This document shows, in pieces, positions 1 through 5,000 of a DNA stretch of 8,396 bases. The notes under the pieces were generated by a model. That model was not told where the DNA came from. It was given only the letters and a program-made list of their open reading frames with translations, and did no database searches. Source of the stretch: Bacilli bacterium. GTDB taxonomy: Bacteria > Bacillota_I > Bacilli_A > RF39 > UBA660. Position 1 is the first letter of the stretch. Every line of letters begins with the position of its first letter. The DNA is taken from contig CAAFVA010000013.1 of assembly GCA_900766325.1 (NCBI GenBank), forward strand, positions 1 to 8,396. The letters run 5' to 3'. The position numbers and the translations under genes were made by a program.

Positions 1-74
1 ATTCCTCTTTTTTCTGCCCATCTACCATTTCCGTCCATTATAATAGCTACATGATTCGGAACAACTTCATTCAT
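1..74 (-). CDS. uppS: Isoprenyl transferase (undecaprenyl diphosphate synthase), N-terminal fragment
   Basis: Only the first 24 codons are inside the window; the gene runs off the left edge. The readable N-terminus contains HVAIIMDGNGRWA followed by KRG, the signature opening of cis-prenyltransferases. The Asp of MDGNGRW (residue 14) binds the magnesium-diphosphate of the allylic substrate. The enzyme condenses isopentenyl diphosphate onto farnesyl diphosphate to give C55 undecaprenyl diphosphate, the precursor of the lipid carrier for peptidoglycan and teichoic acid or polysaccharide synthesis. It is cytosolic and membrane-associated. The ATG at 74-72 is preceded by GGAGGT at 81-86 with six bases between, an ideal ribosome site. 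It appears to start a new transcription unit after the terminator at 146-168. The product is the natural partner of TagO and the GtrB-like enzyme upstream in the window. Confidence 0.93.
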   Translation of the reverse strand, partial: MNEVVPNHVAIIMDGNGRWAEKRG

Positions 75-80
75 TTTTAT

Positions 81-125
81 ACCTCCAAACGACTAAATAA
101 AGTATACCATATATTTTATAATTAT
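81..125 (-). promoter_or_regulatory. Probable extended -10 promoter of uppS
   Basis: On the minus strand a TATACT -10 box lies at 101-106 and is preceded by TGG, giving an extended -10 (TGG-TATACT). At 17 bases' spacing the -35 hexamer would be TTTCAT (124-129), a poor match, so recognition would lean on the extended -10. The GGAGGT ribosome site of uppS is at 81-86. The location between the terminator of the preceding unit and the uppS start supports the call. Confidence 0.5.
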
Positions 126-145
126 GAAATACGTCTATTTTAGTG

Positions 146-168
146 AAAAAACGCCTTATTTATAAGGC
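146..168 (-). terminator. Intrinsic terminator after the glycolipid glycosyltransferase
   Basis: On the minus strand a perfect 6-bp stem (GCCTTA/TAAGGC, 163-168 with 153-158) with a four-base loop is followed by one G and six T (151-146). It lies just past the TAA stop at 172-170 and ends the OLE-distal unit before the uppS promoter. Confidence 0.8.
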
Positions 169-169
169 A

Positions 170-1168
170 TTATAAACTTTCATATATCTTTTTTAATTTT
201 TTACCAACGTTTTTAAGATCTCTTTTTTTGGCAACCTCATAAGAGTCTTTTGCAACACTTTTAAGCTTTCCACCAAAAAACAATCTTATTTTTCGTTCAA
301 ACTCATTAATATCCTTTGCTTTATAAACGTTTTTTCCATCAATAAGCCAATCATCAAAAATCGGAATATCCCTTACTATTGCGTTTTGCATGCAAGCACA
401 AGCTTCTATTATAGGAATTCCTTCAGTTTCTTCTAAAGTGGGAAACAAGTACAAATCAGCCCCGCTCATAGCACCCTTTATAATATCTTGCTCAACGTAT
501 CCCGCAAACTTTAAATTATCTAATTTAGTTTTAACAGCCTTTCTTACCTTCCTTGTAGAAGCTATTAAAGGACTATAACCAAACCAAATAAATTTATACT
601 CCGGCATCCTTTTTGCAAGTTCTACAAAATCAACGATTCCCTTTCTTTCAATGTATAACCCAATACCAAAGATTACTTTATCATTTTCGGTATATCCATA
701 AGTTTTACGAAATTTTTTTCCAAGTTTTTCATCCTTTTTAAAAAACTCTAATTCAATACCGTTTGATACATCATAAATAGTTTTGTTTTCTAACCCTTTA
801 TAGCCTTGCAATAATCTTTTTGAATAAGGAGTAGGTGTTACTATAACATCTCCTAATGAATAACACTTAATAAGCCACTTTTTAAAAAGCTTAGAAGTTG
901 CTTTTGCAAAAACAAAACCATTTTTATAATCTTCTTCCGTAGAATGTGCATGATATACAATTTTTTTACCATTTTTCTTTGCCCTTTTTGCAAAAAAATA
1001 AGATTTAGGAAAATATGTGTTAATATGCAAGACGTCATAATCATCTTTAGGATTTAAAGTATAAGGCACCTTTGCTTTTTCAAGTGCCTTCATTTGGTGT
1101 TTTATAGCTTTACCCAATCCTGATTTACCAATTGTTTTTAATCCTTCTGAATATAATAAAACCTTCAT
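170..1168 (-). CDS. GT4 glycosyltransferase, LafB/CpoA/alDGS-like (glycosyl-diacylglycerol glycosyltransferase)
   Basis: This 332-residue retaining glycosyltransferase has the GT-B fold of CAZy family GT4. The N-terminal half carries KSGLGKAIKHQ (residues 15-25), DDYDVLHINTY (42-52) and HAHSTEEDYKNGF (73-85). From memory these closely follow streptococcal CpoA/LafB and the Acholeplasma laidlawii diglucosyl-diacylglycerol synthase, which are of similar length. The C-terminal half holds the nucleotide-sugar site: NGIE (136-139), RKGI (175-178) and the E-x7-E pair E247/E255 in EETEGIPIIEA. These relatives add a second hexose to monoglucosyl-diacylglycerol at the inner membrane leaflet, making a bilayer-forming glycolipid that can also anchor lipoteichoic acid. 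Whether glucose or galactose is transferred cannot be read from the sequence. The ATG at 1168 is three bases after the oapA stop, and its GGGAGG ribosome site (1180-1185) lies inside the end of oapA, so translation is probably coupled. Confidence 0.8.
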   Translation of the reverse strand: MKVLLYSEGLKTIGKSGLGKAIKHQMKALEKAKVPYTLNPKDDYDVLHINTYFPKSYFFAKRAKKNGKKIVYHAHSTEEDYKNGFVFAKATSKLFKKWLIKCYSLGDVIVTPTPYSKRLLQGYKGLENKTIYDVSNGIELEFFKKDEKLGKKFRKTYGYTENDKVIFGIGLYIERKGIVDFVELAKRMPEYKFIWFGYSPLIASTRKVRKAVKTKLDNLKFAGYVEQDIIKGAMSGADLYLFPTLEETEGIPIIEACACMQNAIVRDIPIFDDWLIDGKNVYKAKDINEFERKIRLFFGGKLKSVAKDSYEVAKKRDLKNVGKKLKKIYESL

Positions 1169-1171
1169 AAA

Positions 1172-1765
1172 CTACTTAGCCTCCCGCTTAAAAAAACAAA
1201 CTATTTTAGAAAACCTAAAAATTATAACATCACTTTTATTAATTGCGTAACTTTTGCCCATTGCCTTACCACCAATGGTAAGAGCTGCTATAACAGCTGT
1301 CAAAACAAGGCTTACCACGCTGTTATTTAAGTTTAACTCTGAGGAAACAACAAGTGATATTAAAACTCCAACAGAACCTGATATTATCCCGCATACGTCT
1401 CCTACCACGTCGTTACAAAACGCTGATACTTTCTCTGCGTTTTGAATTAAAAATATTGCCGTTTTACTACCCCTTATTTTCTTGGTTGCCATCGAGTTAA
1501 ACGGCTTTAAATCAGCAGCGGTAACGGCAACTCCAACCATGTCAAACATAACACCAATTATAATTATAAATAAAACCAGAATAATTCCAACCAGGGCGTT
1601 TAACCTAGGAACAACCGTTTCCGTTATGCTAGAAAAAATAATAGACATTAAAAACGCACAAATAGATATCGTAATTACCCATTTGAAATCAACGTAGCGT
1701 TTAGGTATTTTATCTATTTTTTTTACCTTTTTTTCGTACTTTTCATTAAATGATTTCTTTTTCAT
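1172..1765 (-). CDS. oapA: OLE-associated protein A (OapA), DUF21/CorB-like membrane protein
   Basis: This 197-residue integral membrane protein has a basic N-terminus (residues 2-23, many Lys/Arg), about four membrane segments (roughly 28-48, 55-80, 119-141, 148-167) and a basic tail. Its conserved centre reads DMVGVAVTAADLKPFNSMA (75-93), then SKTAIFLIQNAEKVSAFCNDVVGDVCGIISG. This is the pattern I recognise from Bacillus OapA and, more distantly, from the DUF21 domain of CNNM/CorB magnesium transporters; the CBS domains are absent. OapA is known to bind OLE RNA and hold it at the membrane, and in Halalkalibacterium halodurans its loss affects cold, ethanol and magnesium tolerance. The OLE-like RNA one gene upstream is independent support. 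I use the ATG at 1765 because GGAGG (1771-1775) is five bases away; a TTG one codon earlier would leave only two. The TAG stop is three bases before the next gene. Confidence 0.85.
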   Translation of the reverse strand: MKKKSFNEKYEKKVKKIDKIPKRYVDFKWVITISICAFLMSIIFSSITETVVPRLNALVGIILVLFIIIIGVMFDMVGVAVTAADLKPFNSMATKKIRGSKTAIFLIQNAEKVSAFCNDVVGDVCGIISGSVGVLISLVVSSELNLNNSVVSLVLTAVIAALTIGGKAMGKSYAINKSDVIIFRFSKIVCFFKREAK

Positions 1766-1770
1766 CAAAA

Positions 1771-1775
1771 CCTCC
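1771..1775 (-). promoter_or_regulatory. Ribosome binding site deciding the oapA start
   Basis: GGAGG on the minus strand, five bases before ATG 1765 and only two before the alternative TTG 1768. The spacing favours the ATG. Confidence 0.75.
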
Positions 1776-1793
1776 GCAACATATTAAAAAAAA

Positions 1794-2360
1794 TTAATTT
1801 TTATTTCGTATGTTCATATAAAAATTAATTGTTCTTTCTAAAGGATCTTCACTTATTGTTTCCTCTTCCTCATTAAGATCCTCATCTTTTAAAACACTTT
1901 TCCTTTGTGCTAGTTTATTATATTCGTCCTTAATTGAAATTAGTTCTGATTGATACTTTGACAACTTATTCATACAAGTATCCAATTTTTTATACCTTTG
2001 CTTTTTTTCTTTTTTCTTGGTGCTAAAAAGTCCAATTTTTATACTTTCTTTTTCAATTATTACCTTACTTATAACGGTTTCAACATCGTTTACCACGTCA
2101 TCTATTTTTTCTATATCAGTACTTATCGCTTCGTTAATAATACCGTTTTCCAATAATAACTTGGTAATTGCTTCAGCTATTTTTTTTAGGTTATTAGCCA
2201 AAAGATTAATATCCTTATCAATTACACTTTTCAAAGCCCGGTTAAAACCTTTAGATGCAATTACCGGCTTAGAAGAATCTAAGATTTCTTTCATTTTAGA
2301 AAGATCTATTTTTTCACTACCCAAACTATAAAACTTTATTTTAGACTTGGCACTATACAT
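1794..2360 (-). CDS. Unrecognised charged, helical protein between the OLE RNA and oapA
   Basis: I do not recognise this 188-residue protein. It has no signal peptide or membrane segment and looks cytosolic. Residues 1-110 look largely alpha-helical, with amphipathic stretches at about 41-71 and 83-104. A strongly basic patch follows at 115-125 (KKKEKKQRYKK), then a probable coiled coil at about 123-152. An acidic run follows (159-168, including NEEEE), and a short tail ends in IRNKN. The basic patch could contact RNA or the membrane surface, but that is inference. The start is secure: ATG 2360 is preceded by GAGGAGGT (2368-2375) at seven bases. It is the first gene after the OLE terminator, and oapA begins 28 bases after its stop, so the two probably share a transcript. 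It does not look like the known OLE partners OapB (small, KOW-type) or OapC (L7Ae-like). Confidence 0.85.
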   Translation of the reverse strand: MYSAKSKIKFYSLGSEKIDLSKMKEILDSSKPVIASKGFNRALKSVIDKDINLLANNLKKIAEAITKLLLENGIINEAISTDIEKIDDVVNDVETVISKVIIEKESIKIGLFSTKKKEKKQRYKKLDTCMNKLSKYQSELISIKDEYNKLAQRKSVLKDEDLNEEEETISEDPLERTINFYMNIRNKN

Positions 2361-2390
2361 ATTTCCTACCTCCTCTTATAATACAAATTT

Positions 2391-2419
2391 ATAATAACAC
2401 AAAATAAAAAGATTGTACA
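2391..2419 (-). promoter_or_regulatory. Possible promoter for the 188-residue gene, oapA and the glycosyltransferase
   Basis: On the minus strand TGTACA (2414-2419), a 17-base spacer and TATTAT (2391-2396) could form a promoter. The -35 differs from TTGACA at two positions, but the same TGTACA-17-TATAAT arrangement stands before the Alg14-like gene at 8121-8149. The -35 hexamer lies inside the upstream terminator hairpin. Read-through from the OLE promoter is the alternative source of transcript. Confidence 0.45.
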
Positions 2420-2431
2420 TAAGTACAATCT
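2400..2431 (-). terminator. Intrinsic terminator at the 3' end of the OLE-like RNA
   Basis: On the minus strand a perfect 9-bp stem AGATTGTAC/GTACAATCT (2423-2431 with 2410-2418) with a TTAT loop is followed by TTTTATTTT. It begins two bases after the last pair of the RNA's closing helix, so it defines the 3' end of the transcript. Confidence 0.8.
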
Positions 2432-2433
2432 AA

Positions 2434-3010
2434 AATAGCGTGGAATCTTTCATGACAAACTTTGCGTCTTAGGTCAAGTTGGATTTCCCACCCTTCCACC
2501 TTCTGTTACCATCCGGCCGTTCCCATTTAAGAAAGGGCATGCCCTCTTGCGATAAGCATTACTTGATTGCCACTTAGTACGCACTGCAATTTCATGAAAG
2601 TCACAGTCTAGGAAATTTCTTCAAATGAATACATCACTATTAGCTCTTTTTTGCAAGAGAAATTTCAGATAGCAATAACTTCTAACCTATGCCTAGGTTT
2701 AAAAGTCTGATCCATCTTCCCAATACTCTCACTCAAGGCAAGCTACACTACTCATAGCGCAAGCCACAAAGTAGGTTTAATCTTAAGCCGTACAAAGTCT
2801 TATGCCTTGCACGAACTTAAGTCTCCACGTATTGATGGGTCTTAATAATCTGTATGCCATTACAGCCAGCCCAGCAAACTCATATCCAGCACCCACCCCG
2901 ATCTGGGCGAAAGAAGCAGGCACAAGACGTTTCACAGGTATGCTCTTTAACGGATTTTTAGGCCCGTCCTCATAGTGCAATTCAAACTAGAATACTGCTC
3001 CACGGCTATT
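2434..3010 (-). ncRNA. ole: OLE RNA (ornate, large, extremophilic RNA)
   Basis: This gene-free stretch of about 577 bases is clearly richer in G+C than its neighbours. A consensus promoter and a terminator bracket it. The ends close on each other: AATAGCCGTGGA (3010-2999) pairs with TCCACGCTATT (2444-2434), 11 bp with one bulged C. Internal helices include a 40-base hairpin at 2782-2821 (6 bp outer; 9 bp inner with two G-U pairs), AACCTA/TAGGTT at 2684-2699, CTGTA/TACAG at 2850-2865 and a 9-bp helix joining 2612-2620 to 2658-2666. Pairing that survives through G-U wobbles is typical of structured RNA. Known OLE RNAs are about 600 bases long and lie by oapA among isoprenoid genes, as here. The RNA is known to form a membrane complex with OapA and to affect cold, alcohol and magnesium tolerance. 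The identity rests on length, context and architecture; I could not align it to the OLE consensus. Confidence 0.85.
2782..2821 (-). other. Long hairpin inside the OLE-like RNA
   Basis: CTTAAG (2816-2821) pairs with CTTAAG (2782-2787). After a small internal bulge, CGTGCAAGG (2805-2813) pairs with CTTTGTACG (2789-2797) in nine consecutive pairs, two of them G-U. A seven-base loop caps it. This is the most easily seen helix of the RNA. Confidence 0.75.
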
Positions 3011-3011
3011 C

Positions 3012-3040
3012 AATATATCATATTTTATTTAAATTGTCAA
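3012..3040 (-). promoter_or_regulatory. Promoter of the OLE-like RNA
   Basis: On the minus strand a perfect TTGACA -35 (3035-3040), a 17-base spacer and TATATT -10 (3012-3017) form a near-consensus vegetative promoter. The start would fall near 3005, within the first bases of the RNA's closing helix. The RNA therefore seems to be made strongly from its own promoter rather than only cut from a longer messenger. Confidence 0.85.
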
Positions 3041-3063
3041 AATGACATAGTTAAAAGAATACC

Positions 3064-3088
3064 CATAAAATTTTAAAAAAATCTTATG
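3064..3088 (-). terminator. Weak hairpin over the tagO stop, possible partial terminator
   Basis: On the minus strand CATAAGATTTT and AAAATTTTATG (3088-3078 with 3074-3064) can pair over 11 positions, one of them G-U, around a three-base loop. The stem is almost pure A-T and no good T run follows, so termination would be leaky and tagO transcripts might enter the OLE region. Confidence 0.3.
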
Positions 3089-4202
3089 AATCTTTTGATT
3101 TTTTCTTCAAATCTTTTTCATCTTTTTTACTAACGCTATGCTTTTTTATAATGTTAGGCATTTTTATATGAAGTTTTGCCTTATCAGTTAAAATATTAGT
3201 TGTTAAAACAACCCAAGTAATTAAAAGCATTAAAAATATATATATTATGATTCCGGCTTTTCTATCTTTTAAAATATAGAAAATTGATGCTAAAGAAAAC
3301 AGGATACTTACCGCATAAATTATTAAAACGGTAGTTCTTTGACTAAACTTTTTATTTAGTAATTGATGGTGTAAATGTTGTTTGTCCGCAACGTATATTG
3401 GTTTTTTATGGATCAATCTTCTAATTATCGCAAATAAAGTATCAAGTATTGGGATAGCTAAAATAAGCATTGGTACCACTAATGAAGTAAGGGTTACCGC
3501 TTTAAATCCCATTAAACAAACAACCGCTATCATAAATCCTAAGAACATGGATCCAGTTTCCCCCATGAACATTTTAGCAGGATTAAAATTAAAAATTAAA
3601 AATCCTAAACAAGCTCCAAGCATTATAAACGTAATAGTTATTTCTAAACTACCGATGTTATGCATAATAAAGGCAATAATACCAATGGTTGCAAAAAAAA
3701 TGGTCGATATCCCGCAGGCTAATCCATCTAACCCGTCAATGAAGTTAATACAATTCATAAGAGCAATTATAAATATAATGGTAAGTGGGTACGCAAACAC
3801 ACCGAAATCAAAGTAAAAACCAAAAAAAGTTATGTCATTAAGTAAGATGTTGCCATAAAACGTTACTATTAAAGCTGCAATTACCTGTCCAATTAGTTTT
3901 TCCCTTGCCTTTAAAGGTTTTATATCATCAATCATACCAGTTAAAATAACGATAAACCCCGCTATTAAAATAGACAGCATTTGGGTGTTTTGTGGCGCAA
4001 AAAACATGTATCCAAACAAAAATCCAAAAAACATCATAAGCCCACCAAGTAGTGGCATTGGTTTTTTATGAACCTTTCTTTCATTAGGATAATCAAGTGC
4101 TCCAACGTGCTTCGCAATCCATCTTACAATTGGAAAAAAAAGCGCCGTAACAATCATTACCGATATAACTATTTTTAAAACCGATATTATCTTATCATTC
4201 AT
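3084..4202 (-). CDS. tagO: TagO/WecA-type undecaprenyl-phosphate N-acetylhexosamine-1-phosphate transferase
   Basis: A 372-residue polytopic enzyme of the MraY/WecA superfamily (about ten membrane segments). It transfers an N-acetylhexosamine-1-phosphate, usually GlcNAc-1-P, from the UDP-sugar to undecaprenyl phosphate. This is the first committed step of wall teichoic acid or related polymers, at the cytoplasmic membrane face. Visible motifs in order: DYPNERKVHKKPMPLLGG (37-54), magnesium-binding DD at 92-93 (MIDDIKP), NFIDGLDG (153-160) with D156 and D159, FNPAKMFMGETGS (206-218) and HLHH (276-279). The last separates TagO/WecA from MraY. After the last membrane segment a tail of about 35 residues is very basic and ends in KKKSKDS. 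ATG 4202 is preceded by GGTGAT, a modest ribosome site. The gene stands alone between terminators, with the OLE promoter just beyond its stop. Its substrate derives from the UppS product. Confidence 0.9.
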   Translation of the reverse strand: MNDKIISVLKIVISVMIVTALFFPIVRWIAKHVGALDYPNERKVHKKPMPLLGGLMMFFGFLFGYMFFAPQNTQMLSILIAGFIVILTGMIDDIKPLKAREKLIGQVIAALIVTFYGNILLNDITFFGFYFDFGVFAYPLTIIFIIALMNCINFIDGLDGLACGISTIFFATIGIIAFIMHNIGSLEITITFIMLGACLGFLIFNFNPAKMFMGETGSMFLGFMIAVVCLMGFKAVTLTSLVVPMLILAIPILDTLFAIIRRLIHKKPIYVADKQHLHHQLLNKKFSQRTTVLIIYAVSILFSLASIFYILKDRKAGIIIYIFLMLLITWVVLTTNILTDKAKLHIKMPNIIKKHSVSKKDEKDLKKKSKDS

Positions 4203-4222
4203 AAAATCACCACACTATAATA

Positions 4223-4249
4223 ATTTTAACATAAAAATTTAAAAAACAA
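4223..4249 (-). promoter_or_regulatory. Tentative tagO promoter
   Basis: On the minus strand TAAAAT (4223-4228) could be a -10 box, with TTGTTT (4244-4249) as -35 at a short 15-base spacing, overlapping the preceding terminator. The match is weak; I list it because tagO follows a good terminator and needs a start. Confidence 0.3.
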
Positions 4250-4267
4250 CCATATATTTGGTTGTTT
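4238..4267 (-). terminator. Intrinsic terminator after the 189-residue gene
   Basis: On the minus strand an 8-bp stem AAACAACC/GGTTGTTT (4260-4267 with 4244-4251) with an eight-base loop runs into a T-rich tract (4246-4241). It lies 12 bases after the TAA stop at 4281-4279. Confidence 0.75.
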
Positions 4268-4278
4268 AACGTCTTTTT

Positions 4279-4848
4279 TTAGCCTTTTTTAGATAAGTGA
4301 CGATTGGTACAAAAACCATCTTTATCAACGTAATATACACTATTTGAAAATTCTTCAGAGAAAAGTACCGTACTAAGATTTTCATACTCTCTTAACATGG
4401 CTCCTTGCCCTTTTGAAACTTCTATTATTTTTATTATTTTTGAGTTTTCATCAAAACGAGGCGTAATCATTTTCATGTTAACATCTTGCTTACAAGCAAC
4501 GACCCTACCATTAACTAGATTTTCTTTACTTATTTTATAGCCACTATTATTTAATTTCTTTACGAAACCATTTACCTTTTTTAAAGCATAATTGTATTCT
4601 TTTTTGTTTCTCAAAAAACAAAACAATTCTTTAAATGCTAGCGAAGAGGAAGCTCCAACATTAGTTAATAAAGCGTAAAGATAAGTAAGTTCATCCGGAT
4701 TATAAAAAAATTCACTTCCCAAAAAAGCGCTTAACATCGCAGATGCCGGCAATAAAAAAAGTGCTCTTTCTTTACTTCTTTTTGAATCTTTTTTAAAATC
4801 ATTAATAAAATTTATAGTTGATGACAAATTATCACATCTTTTTTTCAT
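4279..4848 (-). CDS. Unrecognised protein with two membrane segments
   Basis: I do not recognise this 189-residue protein. A basic, polar N-terminus (1-28, KKDSKRSKER at 19-28) precedes two hydrophobic segments at about 29-49 and 54-78, joined by a very short FFYNPDEL turn, so it probably forms a membrane hairpin with both ends on the same side. By the positive-inside rule the ends would be cytoplasmic. The remaining 110 residues are soluble and mixed: a basic helix (81-107), then beta-like stretches (111-119, 138-145, 170-175). There are five cysteines (5, 77, 119, 180, with one pair flanking nothing obvious counted loosely), none in a CxxC pair. ATG 4848 has AGGAAGGA upstream at about eight bases. 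It is a one-gene unit with a near-perfect promoter and a terminator, so it is probably expressed well and independently of its envelope-gene neighbours. Confidence 0.8.
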   Translation of the reverse strand: MKKRCDNLSSTINFINDFKKDSKRSKERALFLLPASAMLSAFLGSEFFYNPDELTYLYALLTNVGASSSLAFKELFCFLRNKKEYNYALKKVNGFVKKLNNSGYKISKENLVNGRVVACKQDVNMKMITPRFDENSKIIKIIEVSKGQGAMLREYENLSTVLFSEEFSNSVYYVDKDGFCTNRHLSKKG

Positions 4849-4865
4849 TTTAACTATCCTTCCTT

Positions 4866-4910
4866 TTAATAAGAATTAACGCTTTTTAAATGAACAAAAG
4901 TAAATAACAT
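4866..4910 (-). CDS. Possible 14-codon leader ORF upstream of the 189-residue gene
   Basis: In the roughly 75-base leader after the promoter, an ATG at 4910 opens a 14-codon frame (MLFTFVHLKSVNSY) ending in TAA at 4868-4866. AAAGG lies five bases before the ATG, a workable ribosome site. The stop abuts the AGGAAGGA ribosome site of the main gene, which would suit translational coupling. There is no run of one amino acid as in classical attenuators. It may be chance in AT-rich DNA. Confidence 0.25.
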   Translation of the reverse strand: MLFTFVHLKSVNSY

Positions 4911-4929
4911 ATCAACCTTTGCGAAAGAT

Positions 4930-4958
4930 ATTATATACATAAAAAATTAGAAAGTCAA
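4930..4958 (-). promoter_or_regulatory. Promoter of the 189-residue gene
   Basis: On the minus strand TTGACT (4953-4958), a 17-base spacer and a perfect TATAAT (4930-4935) preceded by TGTA make one of the best promoters in the window. The predicted start near 4923 leaves a leader of about 75 bases. Confidence 0.85.
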
Positions 4959-4973
4959 TTGGTTTTAGCATAC

Positions 4974-5000
4974 AAAAGACAACCAATTTATTTAGTTGCC
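4974..5000 (-). terminator. Terminator overlapping the GtrB-like stop codon
   Basis: On the minus strand GGCAAC and GTTGTC (5000-4995 with 4983-4978; one G-U pair) form a stem followed by TTTTG. An alternative 8-bp pairing AATTGGTT/AACCAATT links 4957-4964 with 4981-4988 and would involve the next promoter's -35 area. The terminator is modest in strength. Confidence 0.5.

Noticed and set aside
853..1044. A 63-codon minus-strand frame within the LafB-like gene
   Set aside because: It is an out-of-frame overlap inside a gene with clear family motifs.
1766..1768. TTG as the start of oapA
   Set aside because: It would leave only two bases from the GGAGG site; the ATG at 1765 has five.
2783..2980. 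A 65-codon open frame on the minus strand inside the gene-free stretch
   Set aside because: It lies wholly within the structured RNA, has no convincing ribosome site, and its composition follows the RNA helices rather than protein-like codon use.
2434..3010. Other RNA identities: RNase P, tmRNA, a riboswitch, a group II intron or an rRNA fragment
   Set aside because: Too long for tmRNA, RNase P and riboswitches, and no tRNA-like end is visible. There is no intron-encoded protein and no recognisable rRNA sequence. The neighbouring oapA and the closed-end architecture fit OLE better. Other giant RNAs (GOLLD, ROOL, HEARO) are associated with phage or mobile contexts not seen here.
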